A DNA stretch of 35,369 bases. It comes from JBBSOW01 sp038259365. Its GTDB lineage: Bacteria > Actinomycetota > Actinomycetes > Propionibacteriales > Propionibacteriaceae. A program made the position numbers and the translations under genes. The first letter of the stretch is position 1, and the number at the start of each line of letters is the position of its first letter. Shown here piece by piece: positions 7,930 to 15,216 of the stretch. The DNA lies in NCBI GenBank assembly GCA_038259365.1, contig JBBSOW010000026.1, forward strand, positions 1 to 35,369, read 5' to 3'. The notes below the pieces were generated by a model. The model did no database searches and had not been told where the DNA came from. It was given only the letters and a program-made list of their open reading frames with translations.

Positions 7930-7974
7930 CTCATAATCCCTGGGTCGCGGGTTCGAGCCCCGCTCGCCCCACCA
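7930..7974 (+). repeat. 3' half of a tRNA(CAT) gene; probable attachment-site duplication
   Basis: From the anticodon loop onward the sequence is an intact tRNA 3' half. It has loop CTCATAA with anticodon CAT (7932-7934), 3' stem TCCCT, a 5-base variable loop, a T-arm GCGGG-TTCGAGC-CCCGC (7947-7963), acceptor strand TCGCCCC, discriminator A and encoded CCA (7972-7974). The 5' half is missing: no GGGGCGA acceptor strand and no matching AGGGA anticodon stem lie upstream, although GCTCAGTTGGT (7918-7928) resembles a D-arm. Tyrosine integrases commonly use anticodon loop to 3' end as the att core. The orientation implies that the intact tRNA lies to the left, beyond the window, with the island between. 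Confidence 0.7.
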
Positions 7975-8008
7975 ACCTGAGGGCAGCCCTGGTTCAAGGC
8001 AGGTCTGG

Positions 8009-8218
8009 TCACCGGAGAAGGCGGGAAACGGATCGGCCCAATGAAAACAGGCAACGGCCTCCAAACGGGCAGGCCTGTCTGGAGCCGACGATTCGGAGCA
8101 GGTAGGAATGTACGAGAAACCAGACCCCAGCTGTCACTATCGACACCACCATCAAGATGCGAACACCCTTGTCCCCGTGCTCGGGCCGAGGCCTGGCTGA
8201 CTTCGACCCTTGTGTCAC
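8009..8218 (-). CDS. Possible small single-span membrane protein
   Basis: A 69-codon frame from GTG 8218 contains a basic stretch followed by a convincing hydrophobic helix (ILMVVSIVTAGVWFLVHSYLL, about residues 20-41) and a basic tail. No clear ribosome binding site is seen, and a small hairpin (CCAGGG/CCCTGG, 8218-8234) covers the start region. No family recognised; it may be real or a chance frame. Confidence 0.3.
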   Translation of the reverse strand: MTQGSKSARPRPEHGDKGVRILMVVSIVTAGVWFLVHSYLLRIVGSRQACPFGGRCLFSLGRSVSRLLR

Positions 8219-8409
8219 CAGGGAATCCGCCCTGGATCCAACAAGCCCTGCAGTTCAGCTACAACGACATTGACCACAGGTGGAGTTCCTTCTCGTGATC
8301 TCCTAATGACCGAGTGAAGGTGCCGCCTTCCCGACGAAGTGCGTCGCCCCGAGTGCGTTAACCAGGGAGCGTTTGACACACGCAGCCGCCCGCCAACCGC
8401 CGTGATGGA

Positions 8410-8424
8410 TACCCCCTTGGGGTA
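8410..8424. promoter_or_regulatory. TACCCC-CTT-GGGGTA palindrome (CsoR-family-like operator)
   Basis: Arms TACCCC (8410-8415) and GGGGTA (8419-8424) are perfectly inverted. C-tract/G-tract dyads with T/A edges resemble operators of the CsoR/CstR/FrmR repressor family (family knowledge). No metal-, sulfur- or formaldehyde-related gene follows, so if functional it is an orphan. Confidence 0.3.
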
Positions 8425-8621
8425 CTATCAAACACGAATCCGGCGTCCCTGATGTGGACAGCCCGATCGGCGACCAGGCGGTCGCTACCGCCTGGGACGA
8501 AGCGGGCGACTATTGGTTGGCTGCCGGCTGATTCAAGCGGGCGAGCGGGTCGAGGCCCGAGGCGACGTAGATTGACGGCGAGTGGGGGCGGCGAATTCTT
8601 CGAGGATGAGAGGTCGACGGC

Positions 8622-10283
8622 GTGAACGAGCGTGTGGCGCGATACCGGCAGATCGGCGATGTCCTTGCCCGCCATGGACTGGGTTTTGTTGTCGGTGTCA
8701 CCGGGCTGGGCAGGTGGGTGCCCTTTCATCGCGGGCTGCTGGGGCACCAGCGCAGGGGAGACCCGTACCGGACCCCCGAGCATCTGCGGTTGGCCCTGGA
8801 GGAACTTGGGCCGGCGTTCATCAAGCTCGGGCAGGTGTTGTCGACGCGCTCCGACCTGTTGCCACCCGACTATCTGGCGGAGCTGTCGAAGTTGCAAGAC
8901 GACGCGCCACCCGTGCCGACGTCGGTTATCCAGTCGCTGATCGAGCAGGAGCTGGGGGCGGGCGTGGGGAAGTTGTTTGCCGAGTTCGAATTGGCTCCGT
9001 TGGCGAGTGCCTCCATTGGGCAGGCCCATGCGGCCACCCTGCACGACGGAACCCCGGTGGTGGTCAAGGTTCGAAGGCCGGAGGTGATCTCTACCATCGA
9101 GACGGACCTGGAGATCCTGCAAAACCTGGCGAATCAGGCCAGCCGCCGCTGGCCCGCCGCTGCCGACTACAACCTCATCGGTCTCGCTTCGGAGTTTGCC
9201 CAGAGCCTGCGTGCCGAGCTGGACTACCTCGAGGAGGGGAGAAGGGCCGAGCGTTTCTTCCAGAACTTCAGCGAGAATCCCCACGTCCACATTCCCCGGA
9301 TTTTCTGGGACACGACCACCTCGAGGGTGCTCACCTTGGAGCGACTGGCCGGGGTGAAGGTGAACGATCTCGACGCGTTGGACCGCGCGGGCATCGACCG
9401 TCAGGCGCTGGCGAAGCGGGCGGCCGGATTGGCGCTGACGATGGTGTTCGAGGACGGGTTCTTCCACGCCGACCCGCACCCCGGCAACGTGTTCATCGAG
9501 CCCGACGGGCGGATCGGTTTGATCGACTTCGGCATGGTCGGTGAGGTGAACGACGCGCTGCGTGGCCAGCTCGGCGCCCTATTGGCTGCCTTGACGAGTC
9601 ACGATCCCGCCCGGGTGGGTGAGGCCTTATTGGATCTTTCGGTGGTCAAGCGGCAGGTGGACCGCAGCCGACTTCGCTCCGACCTGACGCAGTTCATGTC
9701 CCTCTACCAGGGACGACGGATAGGCGAGGTCGACATCGGCTCCCTCATAAGGCACCTGCTGCGGCTGTTGCGGAACTATCACCTTCAGCTGCCGCGAGAC
9801 GTCCCGATCTTGATCAAATTCATCCTGATGATCGAAGGGATCGGGATACAGCTCGACCCACAGTTCAATCTGGGGGAGCTCCTGCGGCCGTACGCCCGGC
9901 GGCTGGCGATGAGTCAGTTCTCGGCCGGCACCTTCGCCAAGCTGTTCGCCAGATCAGGTCGCGATGCGGCAGAGCTGGCGATCGAACTTCCGGGGAACCT
10001 GCGCCGACTCTTCGAGCTGATCGACGATTCAGGCGTGGAGGTGCATCTGCGTGCCGCTGAACTGGACCCGCTGATGGGAAGACTCGAGCGCGTGGGAAAC
10101 CGGCTCGTGGCGGGCATCATCGCGGCCACCTTCATCAAGGGAGTCGGCGAGCTGGCCGCGAGCGACAAGCAGCGGTGGGGCAGATGGGAAGAGCCCCTGA
10201 TGGGGGTTGGGCTTACGGCCTCGGGTGTCCTCGGCGCCTATCTCGCGTGGACGGCACGCCACCCCAAGGACCACCGCCGCTAA
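8622..10283 (+). CDS. ABC1/UbiB-family atypical kinase
   Basis: The 553-aa product has all hallmarks of the ABC1 atypical kinases. These are the KxGQ motif (FIKLGQVLSTRSDLLP), the alanine-rich ATP loop (ASASIGQAHAA), the lysine in VVVKVRRP, the ExD motif in ELDYLEEG, the catalytic HADPHPGN and the metal-binding DFG (LIDFGMVG). Two C-terminal hydrophobic helices (VAGIIAATFIKGV; GVGLTASGVLGAYLAW) anchor it in the membrane. In proteobacteria UbiB supports quinone biosynthesis; actinobacterial relatives act in lipid/isoprenoid handling less clearly. The GTG start has GAGAGG upstream. The last 16 codons and the stop lie in a 93-bp tandem duplication whose second copy is outside the reading frame. 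Confidence 0.9.
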   Translation: MNERVARYRQIGDVLARHGLGFVVGVTGLGRWVPFHRGLLGHQRRGDPYRTPEHLRLALEELGPAFIKLGQVLSTRSDLLPPDYLAELSKLQDDAPPVPTSVIQSLIEQELGAGVGKLFAEFELAPLASASIGQAHAATLHDGTPVVVKVRRPEVISTIETDLEILQNLANQASRRWPAAADYNLIGLASEFAQSLRAELDYLEEGRRAERFFQNFSENPHVHIPRIFWDTTTSRVLTLERLAGVKVNDLDALDRAGIDRQALAKRAAGLALTMVFEDGFFHADPHPGNVFIEPDGRIGLIDFGMVGEVNDALRGQLGALLAALTSHDPARVGEALLDLSVVKRQVDRSRLRSDLTQFMSLYQGRRIGEVDIGSLIRHLLRLLRNYHLQLPRDVPILIKFILMIEGIGIQLDPQFNLGELLRPYARRLAMSQFSAGTFAKLFARSGRDAAELAIELPGNLRRLFELIDDSGVEVHLRAAELDPLMGRLERVGNRLVAGIIAATFIKGVGELAASDKQRWGRWEEPLMGVGLTASGVLGAYLAWTARHPKDHRR

Positions 10284-10421
10284 CCCCGTCCGCATGGCTC
10301 GCAATCGTGGGTGGCGATCGTCCGCGTCGCCTATCTCGCGTGGACGGCACGCCACCCCAAGGACCACCGCCGCTAACCCCGTCCGCATGGCTCGCAATCG
10401 TGGGTGGCGATCGTCCGCGTC
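10236..10421. repeat. Perfect 93-bp tandem duplication at the 3' end of the ABC1 gene
   Basis: The 93 bases 10236-10328 are repeated at once, without visible mismatch, at 10329-10421. The first copy contains the last codons and stop of the kinase gene; the second repeats these after the stop and is not translated with it. Identity of the copies points to a recent slippage or recombination event. Confidence 0.9.
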
Positions 10422-10546
10422 GCCGCGACGAAGCGCAGCCAACCGGTCCGAATCAGGCATCGAGATACTGGTTTGGATCCGTCTCAAAGCTGGTAGCGCA
10501 GGGGCCGGGAGCACAAGCGTAGGTATGTTCCTGCGGGTCGAGACGG

Positions 10547-10597
10547 TCGCCCCATTTGGGCGCCTCTACGCTCATCCCGGCTGGGGCTCCGTAGAGG
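10547..10597. terminator. Two hairpins between convergent genes
   Basis: CGCCC-CATTT-GGGCG (10548-10562) is followed by CCTCTACG (10563-10570) pairing with CGTAGAGG (10590-10597). They sit between the ABC1 gene and the convergent small gene and probably stop transcription from one or both sides; no T-tract is evident. The rest of 10284-10605 holds only the second repeat copy. Confidence 0.4.
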
Positions 10598-10605
10598 AGG
10601 CCGAA

Positions 10606-10932
10606 CTACCATTTGCTGGCCAATCCGCCTGCCGCGACGTGGGCCAGGGCCAGTGATTGTGCGGGGGAGGCAAGCAGCTCGCGTGAACGCTCAAGCCATT
10701 GGCGGCACGTCTCCAGCGCCGCCGGTGCATCCCCGACGAAGGGTCCCTCCTCGACGACGAGTCGCTCGCCCAGACCGGGCGCCGCGCACAAGCGGGCGAG
10801 GGTGTCGATGCGCTCGGCCAACGCGTCCACCCCCTCGCGCACCTCGGAGATGGACCGGCCCAGATCGGCGCCCTCCAGCTCGCCCGAGAGGGGCGCATGA
10901 GTCGTGGTGGTGTGGTCGATTCGGTGCTGCAT
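10606..10932 (-). CDS. Small conserved-looking protein divergent from LysR regulator
   Basis: The 108-aa product is soluble and mostly helical: a short variable start (MQHRIDHTTTT), a helix AREVREGVDALAERI-like segment at about 30-45, then ALETCRQWLERSRELLASPAQSLALAHV near the C-terminus. No catalytic motif and no family recognised. An in-frame ATG at 10983 would add 17 residues and lies nine bases behind TACACT, so the longer start is possible. It diverges from the LysR gene, the classical arrangement for a LysR target. Confidence 0.6.
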   Translation of the reverse strand: MQHRIDHTTTTHAPLSGELEGADLGRSISEVREGVDALAERIDTLARLCAAPGLGERLVVEEGPFVGDAPAALETCRQWLERSRELLASPAQSLALAHVAAGGLASKW

Positions 10933-11003
10933 AGCCCCAGGCTGCCCGACCCACTGAGTAAGTGAAAGCGACTTCTTCTGCATCTGTGAACTAGTGTAGA
11001 TGA

Positions 11004-11924
11004 ATGTCCTTGGATCCTCACCGCCTCCTCGTGCTGCGGGCGGTACACCGCGCCGGCGGAGTGCTGCCGGCGGCTCGCGCGCTGCACCTGACCCCGTCCG
11101 GCATTTCCCAACACTTGACCAAACTGGAGGCCGAGGCAGGCGTTGCGCTGGTCGACCGTAGTCGTCGCGGGGGCGGGCGAACGTTGACCCTGACCACAGC
11201 TGGCCGGGCCCTTGCCGATCACGCCGAACAGCTTGCGGCAACACTGGCCAGCGCCGAGCGGGAGATCGACCGCTTCAAAGAGCACCGCAACCGCGTCGTC
11301 CGTGTTGGGGGCTTCGCGGCGGTGATCAACCGGCTCGTCGCGCCGGCGGTCCTCGCGCTCTCACTGGCTGAACCCGGCATCGATCCCAGGATCTTTGAGG
11401 TCGATGAGGCTGAGGGGCTCGAACAACTCGTCGCCGGCGAGTTGGACCTCCTCCTCAGCGAGCAACCTGTCACCAACGATGTTGCACGACCAGCCGGCAT
11501 CCATGAGACGAAGCTGATGCGCGACCCGTGTCGCATCGTGGTGCCGCACACCTGGTCGGTCGACGATCCCGCGGCCCTACTGGCCAGACCCTGGGTGCTG
11601 CCCAAAACCCACGCTGCCCGCCGTGCCCTTGAACGCGTCGCCACCGCCCATGGCCTCACCCTCGATGTACGCCACATCGGCCAAGACACCTCGACGATGC
11701 TCGCCCTCGTCTCCGCAGGCCTCGGCGCAGCGATCATCCCGGCGCTGACGCTCAACTACCAACCCCACGGGTCCGTGCGCCTCCACACCGGCCCTCCCGA
11801 CCCAGGCTCGCGAACCCTCACCCTCCTGCACTCAACCAAAACCGACCCGCCATCGGTCGAGCGATTCGCTCAAGAACTGCAAGGCCAGGCGATCGTCGTC
11901 GAGCACACGCTCCTCACCGAGTGA
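11004..11924 (+). CDS. LysR-family transcriptional regulator
   Basis: The 306-aa product has the N-terminal winged HTH of the LysR family (residues 1-60: LLVLRAVHRAGGVLPAARAL, then LTPSGISQHLTKLEAEAGVALVDR), a linker helix to about 95, and a periplasmic-binding-protein-like effector domain to the end. Length is normal for the family. The effector cannot be predicted. It diverges from the small gene ending at 10606, with about 70 bp between the starts containing CATCT...AGATG (10981-11002) around ACTAGT, a possible binding site. The ATG start is used. Confidence 0.88.
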   Translation: MSLDPHRLLVLRAVHRAGGVLPAARALHLTPSGISQHLTKLEAEAGVALVDRSRRGGGRTLTLTTAGRALADHAEQLAATLASAEREIDRFKEHRNRVVRVGGFAAVINRLVAPAVLALSLAEPGIDPRIFEVDEAEGLEQLVAGELDLLLSEQPVTNDVARPAGIHETKLMRDPCRIVVPHTWSVDDPAALLARPWVLPKTHAARRALERVATAHGLTLDVRHIGQDTSTMLALVSAGLGAAIIPALTLNYQPHGSVRLHTGPPDPGSRTLTLLHSTKTDPPSVERFAQELQGQAIVVEHTLLTE

Positions 11925-12037
11925 GCCGGTCACCATTGCGTCGCTTTGGGCGTTGTCGTGTCGTTCCTCAAAAATCTCGCAGTTCGTGACAGCTGGCTCC
12001 TCGTCTTCAACGCTGTCATGACCAGGTTTTGGCCAAC

Positions 12038-12538
12038 CTAAGTGGTCTGCTCGACACAGTGCGCCAGAATGTCGTCGACGACGCGCACGACCGGGACGGT
12101 GGCGTCGATCTCAGTCGCGTGGCGTGGAACGTCCTCCTTAGTGCGGTGTAACCGCAGGATGAGCTCCCGGTCGTCGCTGGTGTGACCGAACTCGTCCGCC
12201 GCTCGTTCGTCAAGTCGCTTGTTCACCGTGTGCAGGTCCACCTCGAGAACGAAGACACCGTCGAAGAGATCGATGAACTGATCGAAGTTTCTAGAGCCTC
12301 CGCAAAAGAAGGTCAGGGGCTCGTCCCGGTTGGCGATGAGGGCTTTCACCTTGTCGACGCGCCAAATGTGGCGCTCGTGCGTTGCGCCATCGGTGGGCTC
12401 ACCGGTGTTGGGATTGCCCTGGTAGGCCAGCTCCCGGTCGCCGTGAATGGCGTGGTAGCCGCGTCGCTGGAGTTCCCGACAGACGGTCGTCTTTCCGGTA
12501 CCGGAGACGCCCTCGATCAAGTAGTTGTTGATCCCCAC
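12038..12538 (-). CDS. P-loop kinase-like protein (adenylate/shikimate kinase fold)
   Basis: The 166-aa product begins with NNYLIEGVSGTGKTT, a Walker A P-loop at residues about 7-15, followed by CRELQRRGYHAIHGDREL, the pattern of small-molecule kinases with a substrate-binding Asp. VFVLEVD (beta strand) and TVNKRLDERAADEFG (lid-like Arg-rich segment) follow. The substrate is unknown. The start is placed at GTG 12538 just before the P-loop strand; a TTG at 12583 would add 15 basic residues. It stands alone, with TACCAT eight to ten bases before the GTG hinting at a leaderless message. Confidence 0.7.
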   Translation of the reverse strand: MGINNYLIEGVSGTGKTTVCRELQRRGYHAIHGDRELAYQGNPNTGEPTDGATHERHIWRVDKVKALIANRDEPLTFFCGGSRNFDQFIDLFDGVFVLEVDLHTVNKRLDERAADEFGHTSDDRELILRLHRTKEDVPRHATEIDATVPVVRVVDDILAHCVEQTT

Positions 12539-12666
12539 GAACGGATGGTAGCGCTTTATTGCCCTGGCCCTACCGCGCAGCAAGGGTATTCATCTATTGC
12601 TGTCCATCGACTGTCGGTATGGGCGTCGCTGACCTCGGATCTGATCGCTGCCTATTCTGCAAAGCT

Positions 12667-13070
12667 TCATGACTCCTCGGGCGGATACGCGGACCAGAGA
12701 TACTCGCCCGCGGGTAGGGGCGGGGTCTTGTCCTTCGGTTCTAGATCGAGCGGGTCAAGACCCAGGCCGCCACGCCGAAAGCGCTTGAGACCGAGGTGGG
12801 CCAGGGCCCCGTGGAGGTCGGATTCCACGAGCTCCTCGATCCACATGGGCATCCAGTCGACCTTGATTTGTTGCCGCTTCTCGGCGGGCTGCCCGGTCAG
12901 GCCAGGAATCTGTTCCTCGGTGAGGAAAGCCTCCACTCGTCGACGAGGTGGGGTTCAAGGTTGACCAAGACGTCGCGGTATTCACCGACGATGCGCATGG
13001 CTCCCGCCTCCACATTGAGATCGTGGACGTAATCCGACTCAGCCAAGAGCTCGAACAGTAGAACACTCAT
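12667..13070 (-). pseudogene. Hypothetical protein gene with a single-base frameshift
   Basis: Two overlapping frames join into one protein of about 134 residues. The first starts at ATG 13070 (a second ATG at 13073), behind a good ribosome binding site (GAGGTGG), and reads MSVLLFELLAESDYVHD up to HLVDEW. The second reads EAFLTEEQIPGLTG through to the stop at 12667. One missing G near 12932 (GAGTGGAGG for an expected GAGTGGGAGG) explains the break. No family recognised. It may be a recent inactivation or a sequencing error. Confidence 0.55.
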
Positions 13071-13313
13071 CATCCACCTCATTCCAATGGTGCTACTTCC
13101 GATCAGCGGTTCAGCCAGCATGTCCCTATGTGGTCACAGCTGGAAAGGGGATCTGTTGAGGCTATCGGAACTGGTTACGCGTCGACCCTGGGTTATCCGG
13201 ATCCCGGTGAGCCGCGACGGAGCGCCGACGCTTGGATGGGTAGATGCTGACCTGAGGCGATCTCCGTGGTGGGTCAGAACCGCGAAGCCTGCTGGACAAT
13301 AGAGCGGCTGAGG

Positions 13314-13616
13314 CTAGCTGTCGGCCGGTGACACGGTCCTGAAGTGCTCGACGACCGGGATCGGATCGTAGAAGTGATGGAGAAGAATTTTCCAGCGCTG
13401 GTACTCGGCCGACTCGCGGAATCCGACAGTGTGGCTCTCCACTCGATCCCACTCGACCAAGAGCAGATAGGTGCTCGGCGATTCGATGGACCTCGAGAGC
13501 GAGACGCCGCCGAAGCCCGGCATGCCAGAGATGAGTGGTCGGGCCTGTTCGAAGGCCCGCTCGAAGTCATCTTCGCGGCCGGTAATGACGGGCAGGAGGG
13601 CGTGTTCTAGGATCAC
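13314..13616 (-). CDS. Antibiotic-biosynthesis-monooxygenase (ABM)-domain protein
   Basis: The 100-aa product fits the dimeric alpha-beta-barrel ABM family over its whole length: ILEHALLPVITGREDDFERAF (strand and helix), MPGFGGVSLSRSIE, YLLLVEWDRVESHTVGFRES, and a tail LLHHFYDPIPVVEHF. Members act as small cofactor-free oxygenases, haem-degrading enzymes or ligand-binding proteins; the substrate is not evident. The start is GTG 13616. It is a single gene on the minus strand. Confidence 0.75.
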   Translation of the reverse strand: MILEHALLPVITGREDDFERAFEQARPLISGMPGFGGVSLSRSIESPSTYLLLVEWDRVESHTVGFRESAEYQRWKILLHHFYDPIPVVEHFRTVSPADS

Positions 13617-13860
13617 CCAGCCATCTTGTCAAACGTCCTTGCGTGGATTGATAACGTCGGAAGCATGACCGCCATATCAGCCCCCTGAAACCATGGGTCC
13701 GCAGCTGCACGGAAGCCCTAGATCAGGCGCAAAGCACTCTCGGGGTTGAGTCCGGCGCTCTGAACGCAACGATTGCCATACCCGAGCCGCGGCTTCGATG
13801 ATGTTATGACCAGCGAGCTTTCGCGCTTCGCTATGGCGTACGGCATCTTGCTTGAGGAGC

Positions 13861-14205
13861 TCACAAACCCAGCACACGTCGAAGCCCGCGGTCGACCTCT
13901 CGCAGGAGGCCTGCGGATAGGTTCCCGATGTCCTCGCTGAGATCCGACTTATCGAGTGTGATGAGGGCGGTTACGTTGACGACGGAGTCACGCGGTAGTC
14001 CGGTCACAGACGAGGGGAGGAACACATTGCCTGGCATGGCGGCCAGGGCTGTGTTGGAAGTGATCACCGCGGCCAGGACGGTTGCCAGCTGGCTAGCGTT
14101 ATAACCGTCTGCCTGAATCACAAGTACGGGTCGGCGTTTTGCCGGACGGCTGCCGATGGCGGGGCCGAGATCAGCCCAAGCGATGAGGCCCCGCTCGATC
14201 ACCAC
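13861..14205 (-). CDS. mazF: MazF/PemK-type toxin (mRNA interferase)
   Basis: The 114-aa product is a typical PemK/MazF endoribonuclease. It has an N-terminal strand (GLIAWADLGPAIGSRPAKRRPVLVIQ), in which the GSRPAKRRPVLV signature carries the catalytic-region Arg, then YNASQLATV, a second active-site block VTGLPRDSVVNVTALITLDKSDL with conserved Thr/Asp-Ser, and a C-terminal helix. MazF enzymes cleave mRNA, tRNA or rRNA at short sequences. The gene overlaps the upstream antitoxin by 7 bp, so they are translationally coupled. Length is normal and no defect is seen. Confidence 0.9.
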   Translation of the reverse strand: MVIERGLIAWADLGPAIGSRPAKRRPVLVIQADGYNASQLATVLAAVITSNTALAAMPGNVFLPSSVTGLPRDSVVNVTALITLDKSDLSEDIGNLSAGLLREVDRGLRRVLGL

Positions 14206-14444
14206 TCGTCCTCGGAGCCCAGGAGTCGATGGGCCGACGCCACGGCCGCCATGCTGGACTCATCGTTGGCCCCTACCCGAGCCACGACGTCGTCGATCTG
14301 CTCGGTCACGGAGCCGGCATCCAGCGTGTCCAGGTAACTATCGGCCGCTCGGGCGAAAAACTCAGACCGGCTCAATCCGAGGTCCTTCGCGCGGCGGTCT
14401 GCACGCTCGAAAATGTCGTCGGGAAGCGAGATGGCTGTCTTCAT
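14199..14444 (-). CDS. Ribbon-helix-helix antitoxin (MazE-type partner)
   Basis: The 81-aa product opens with a ribbon-helix-helix DNA-binding domain (MKTAISLPDDIFERADRRAK, then LGLSRSEFFARAADSYL, residues 1-40). An acidic C-terminal half follows (TEQIDDVVARVG...LLGSEDEW) of the kind that wraps around MazF toxins. It is the first gene of the toxin-antitoxin operon, which fits autorepression by the antitoxin. The ATG lies six bases after a TATACT box, so translation is probably leaderless. Confidence 0.88.
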   Translation of the reverse strand: MKTAISLPDDIFERADRRAKDLGLSRSEFFARAADSYLDTLDAGSVTEQIDDVVARVGANDESSMAAVASAHRLLGSEDEW

Positions 14445-14448
14445 AGAG

Positions 14449-14468
14449 CTAGTATAACCTAGTATAAC
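14449..14468 (-). promoter_or_regulatory. Tandem GTTATACTAG repeats: promoter/operator of the toxin-antitoxin operon
   Basis: Two perfect adjacent copies of GTTATACTAG (minus strand) occupy 14449-14468. Each holds a TATACT -10-like hexamer; the proximal one (14451-14456) ends six bases before the antitoxin ATG. The 10-bp period suits side-by-side binding of ribbon-helix-helix dimers, so promoter and operator probably coincide. Confidence 0.6.
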
Positions 14469-14477
14469 TACGTTAAA

Positions 14478-14897
14478 GAGCTAGAAGTCGATCTCTCGCC
14501 CCTCCAGGGAGCGGATGGTGAGCATGCACGCTGTTTGGGTCTCGCCAAGTGGATCCGAGGCGGTGACGGCCACCGACTCGAACCCGGGCCGGCCGAAGCG
14601 TCAGGCGTGGTTGAGATCGCGGAACCCACGCCCGAGCCAAACCGTGCCAGGACGCCTTGGGCTCACTACCGAGCCGTCCAATCGTAGGCCCATCGTGCGA
14701 GAGCGGTCAGTGTTCCTGGCGGTATGCACGTTGCCCGCCGCCCCAGCGACGACGTCACGCCACAAGCCGACTCGACACTGGCCAGCCCCATCGCTGCCCG
14801 CCGCGAGCACGGTCCCATCCCCGCGACGACCGGCTGATTGACGCCGCCCAGCCGCAATCGCCATTGCCTCAGGTTCCACGGCGCGACTTCGCCTGGG
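14478..14897 (-). pseudogene. Decayed coding remnant with in-frame TGA codons
   Basis: On the minus strand the frame of the small gene at 14898-15059 stays open after its TGA, is broken again by TGA at 14601-14603, and ends at TAG 14478. The last part reads GFESVAVTASDPLGETQTA followed by MLTIRSLEGREIDF, which looks protein-like. The middle part has less coding character. No family recognised; treat as a remnant. Confidence 0.3.
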
Positions 14898-15059
14898 TCA
14901 CAGCTCCAGGGCCGTCTGCAGTGCCGCAACTCGATTCGGCATGAGCGTTTGCCGCGATCGACTGAGCGCACTACCCCGAACCACGGCTTCACACTTTCGA
15001 AGCAGCGAGGCCAGTTCGACCTCGGCGCGCTCAAGATCACCTACGTCCACGCGCTCCAT
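14898..15059 (-). CDS. Small helical protein (53 aa), perhaps truncated
   Basis: ATG 15059 opens a 53-codon frame: MERVDVGDLERAEVELASLL, RKCEAVVRGSALS, then a Leu/Ala-rich helix (VAALQTALEL) and TGA. The heptad-like Leu/Ala pattern and GC-rich third positions support coding. No strong ribosome binding site is seen. It resembles short actinobacterial helical proteins of unknown function (weak recollection). The frame continues past the TGA into decayed sequence, so it may be the front of a broken gene. Confidence 0.4.
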   Translation of the reverse strand: MERVDVGDLERAEVELASLLRKCEAVVRGSALSRSRQTLMPNRVAALQTALEL

Positions 15060-15216
15060 AGGAGACTGCCGGACGTGCCCATGTACCTCCCACGGCGGCC
15101 GGTAGCGCAGCGCTCCGGCCGCAGTGTTGCTGCGGACCCATGCGCTGAACGATCGTCACCATAGCGGGATCGTGCTGCGGGACAGTCGCACACCGCTATG
15201 AGCAGTGGCTCCCGGG

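Larger units (their letters stand above)
7731..8621. other. Junction between accessory block and core, containing a tRNA fragment
   Basis: Apart from the tRNA 3' half (7930-7974), a possible small membrane protein (8009-8218, minus) and a TACCCC/GGGGTA palindrome (8410-8424), I see no supported gene. Positions 8426-8520 read as a short coding-like tail in one plus-strand frame (ending ATAWDEAGDYWLAAG) without a convincing start, perhaps the end of a deleted gene. Confidence 0.35.

Noticed and set aside
7860..7974. Complete tRNA-Met gene
   Set aside because: Only the 3' half folds; the 5' acceptor strand and the 5' anticodon stem are absent, so it is reported as a fragment.
8358..9479. Long minus-strand frame antisense to the ABC1 kinase
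   Set aside because: It mirrors a gene with clear kinase motifs, a common artefact in high-GC DNA.
10029..10514. Minus-strand frame with an internal 31-residue protein repeat
   Set aside because: The repeat is only the 93-bp DNA duplication read in the opposite strand, antisense to the ABC1 gene.
13087..13302. 71-codon plus-strand frame
   Set aside because: No ribosome binding site or family; part of it overlaps the upstream sequence of a minus-strand gene.
13677..13877. 66-codon frame after the MazF-type gene
   Set aside because: Overlaps the toxin gene end, has no ribosome binding site and no recognisable similarity.
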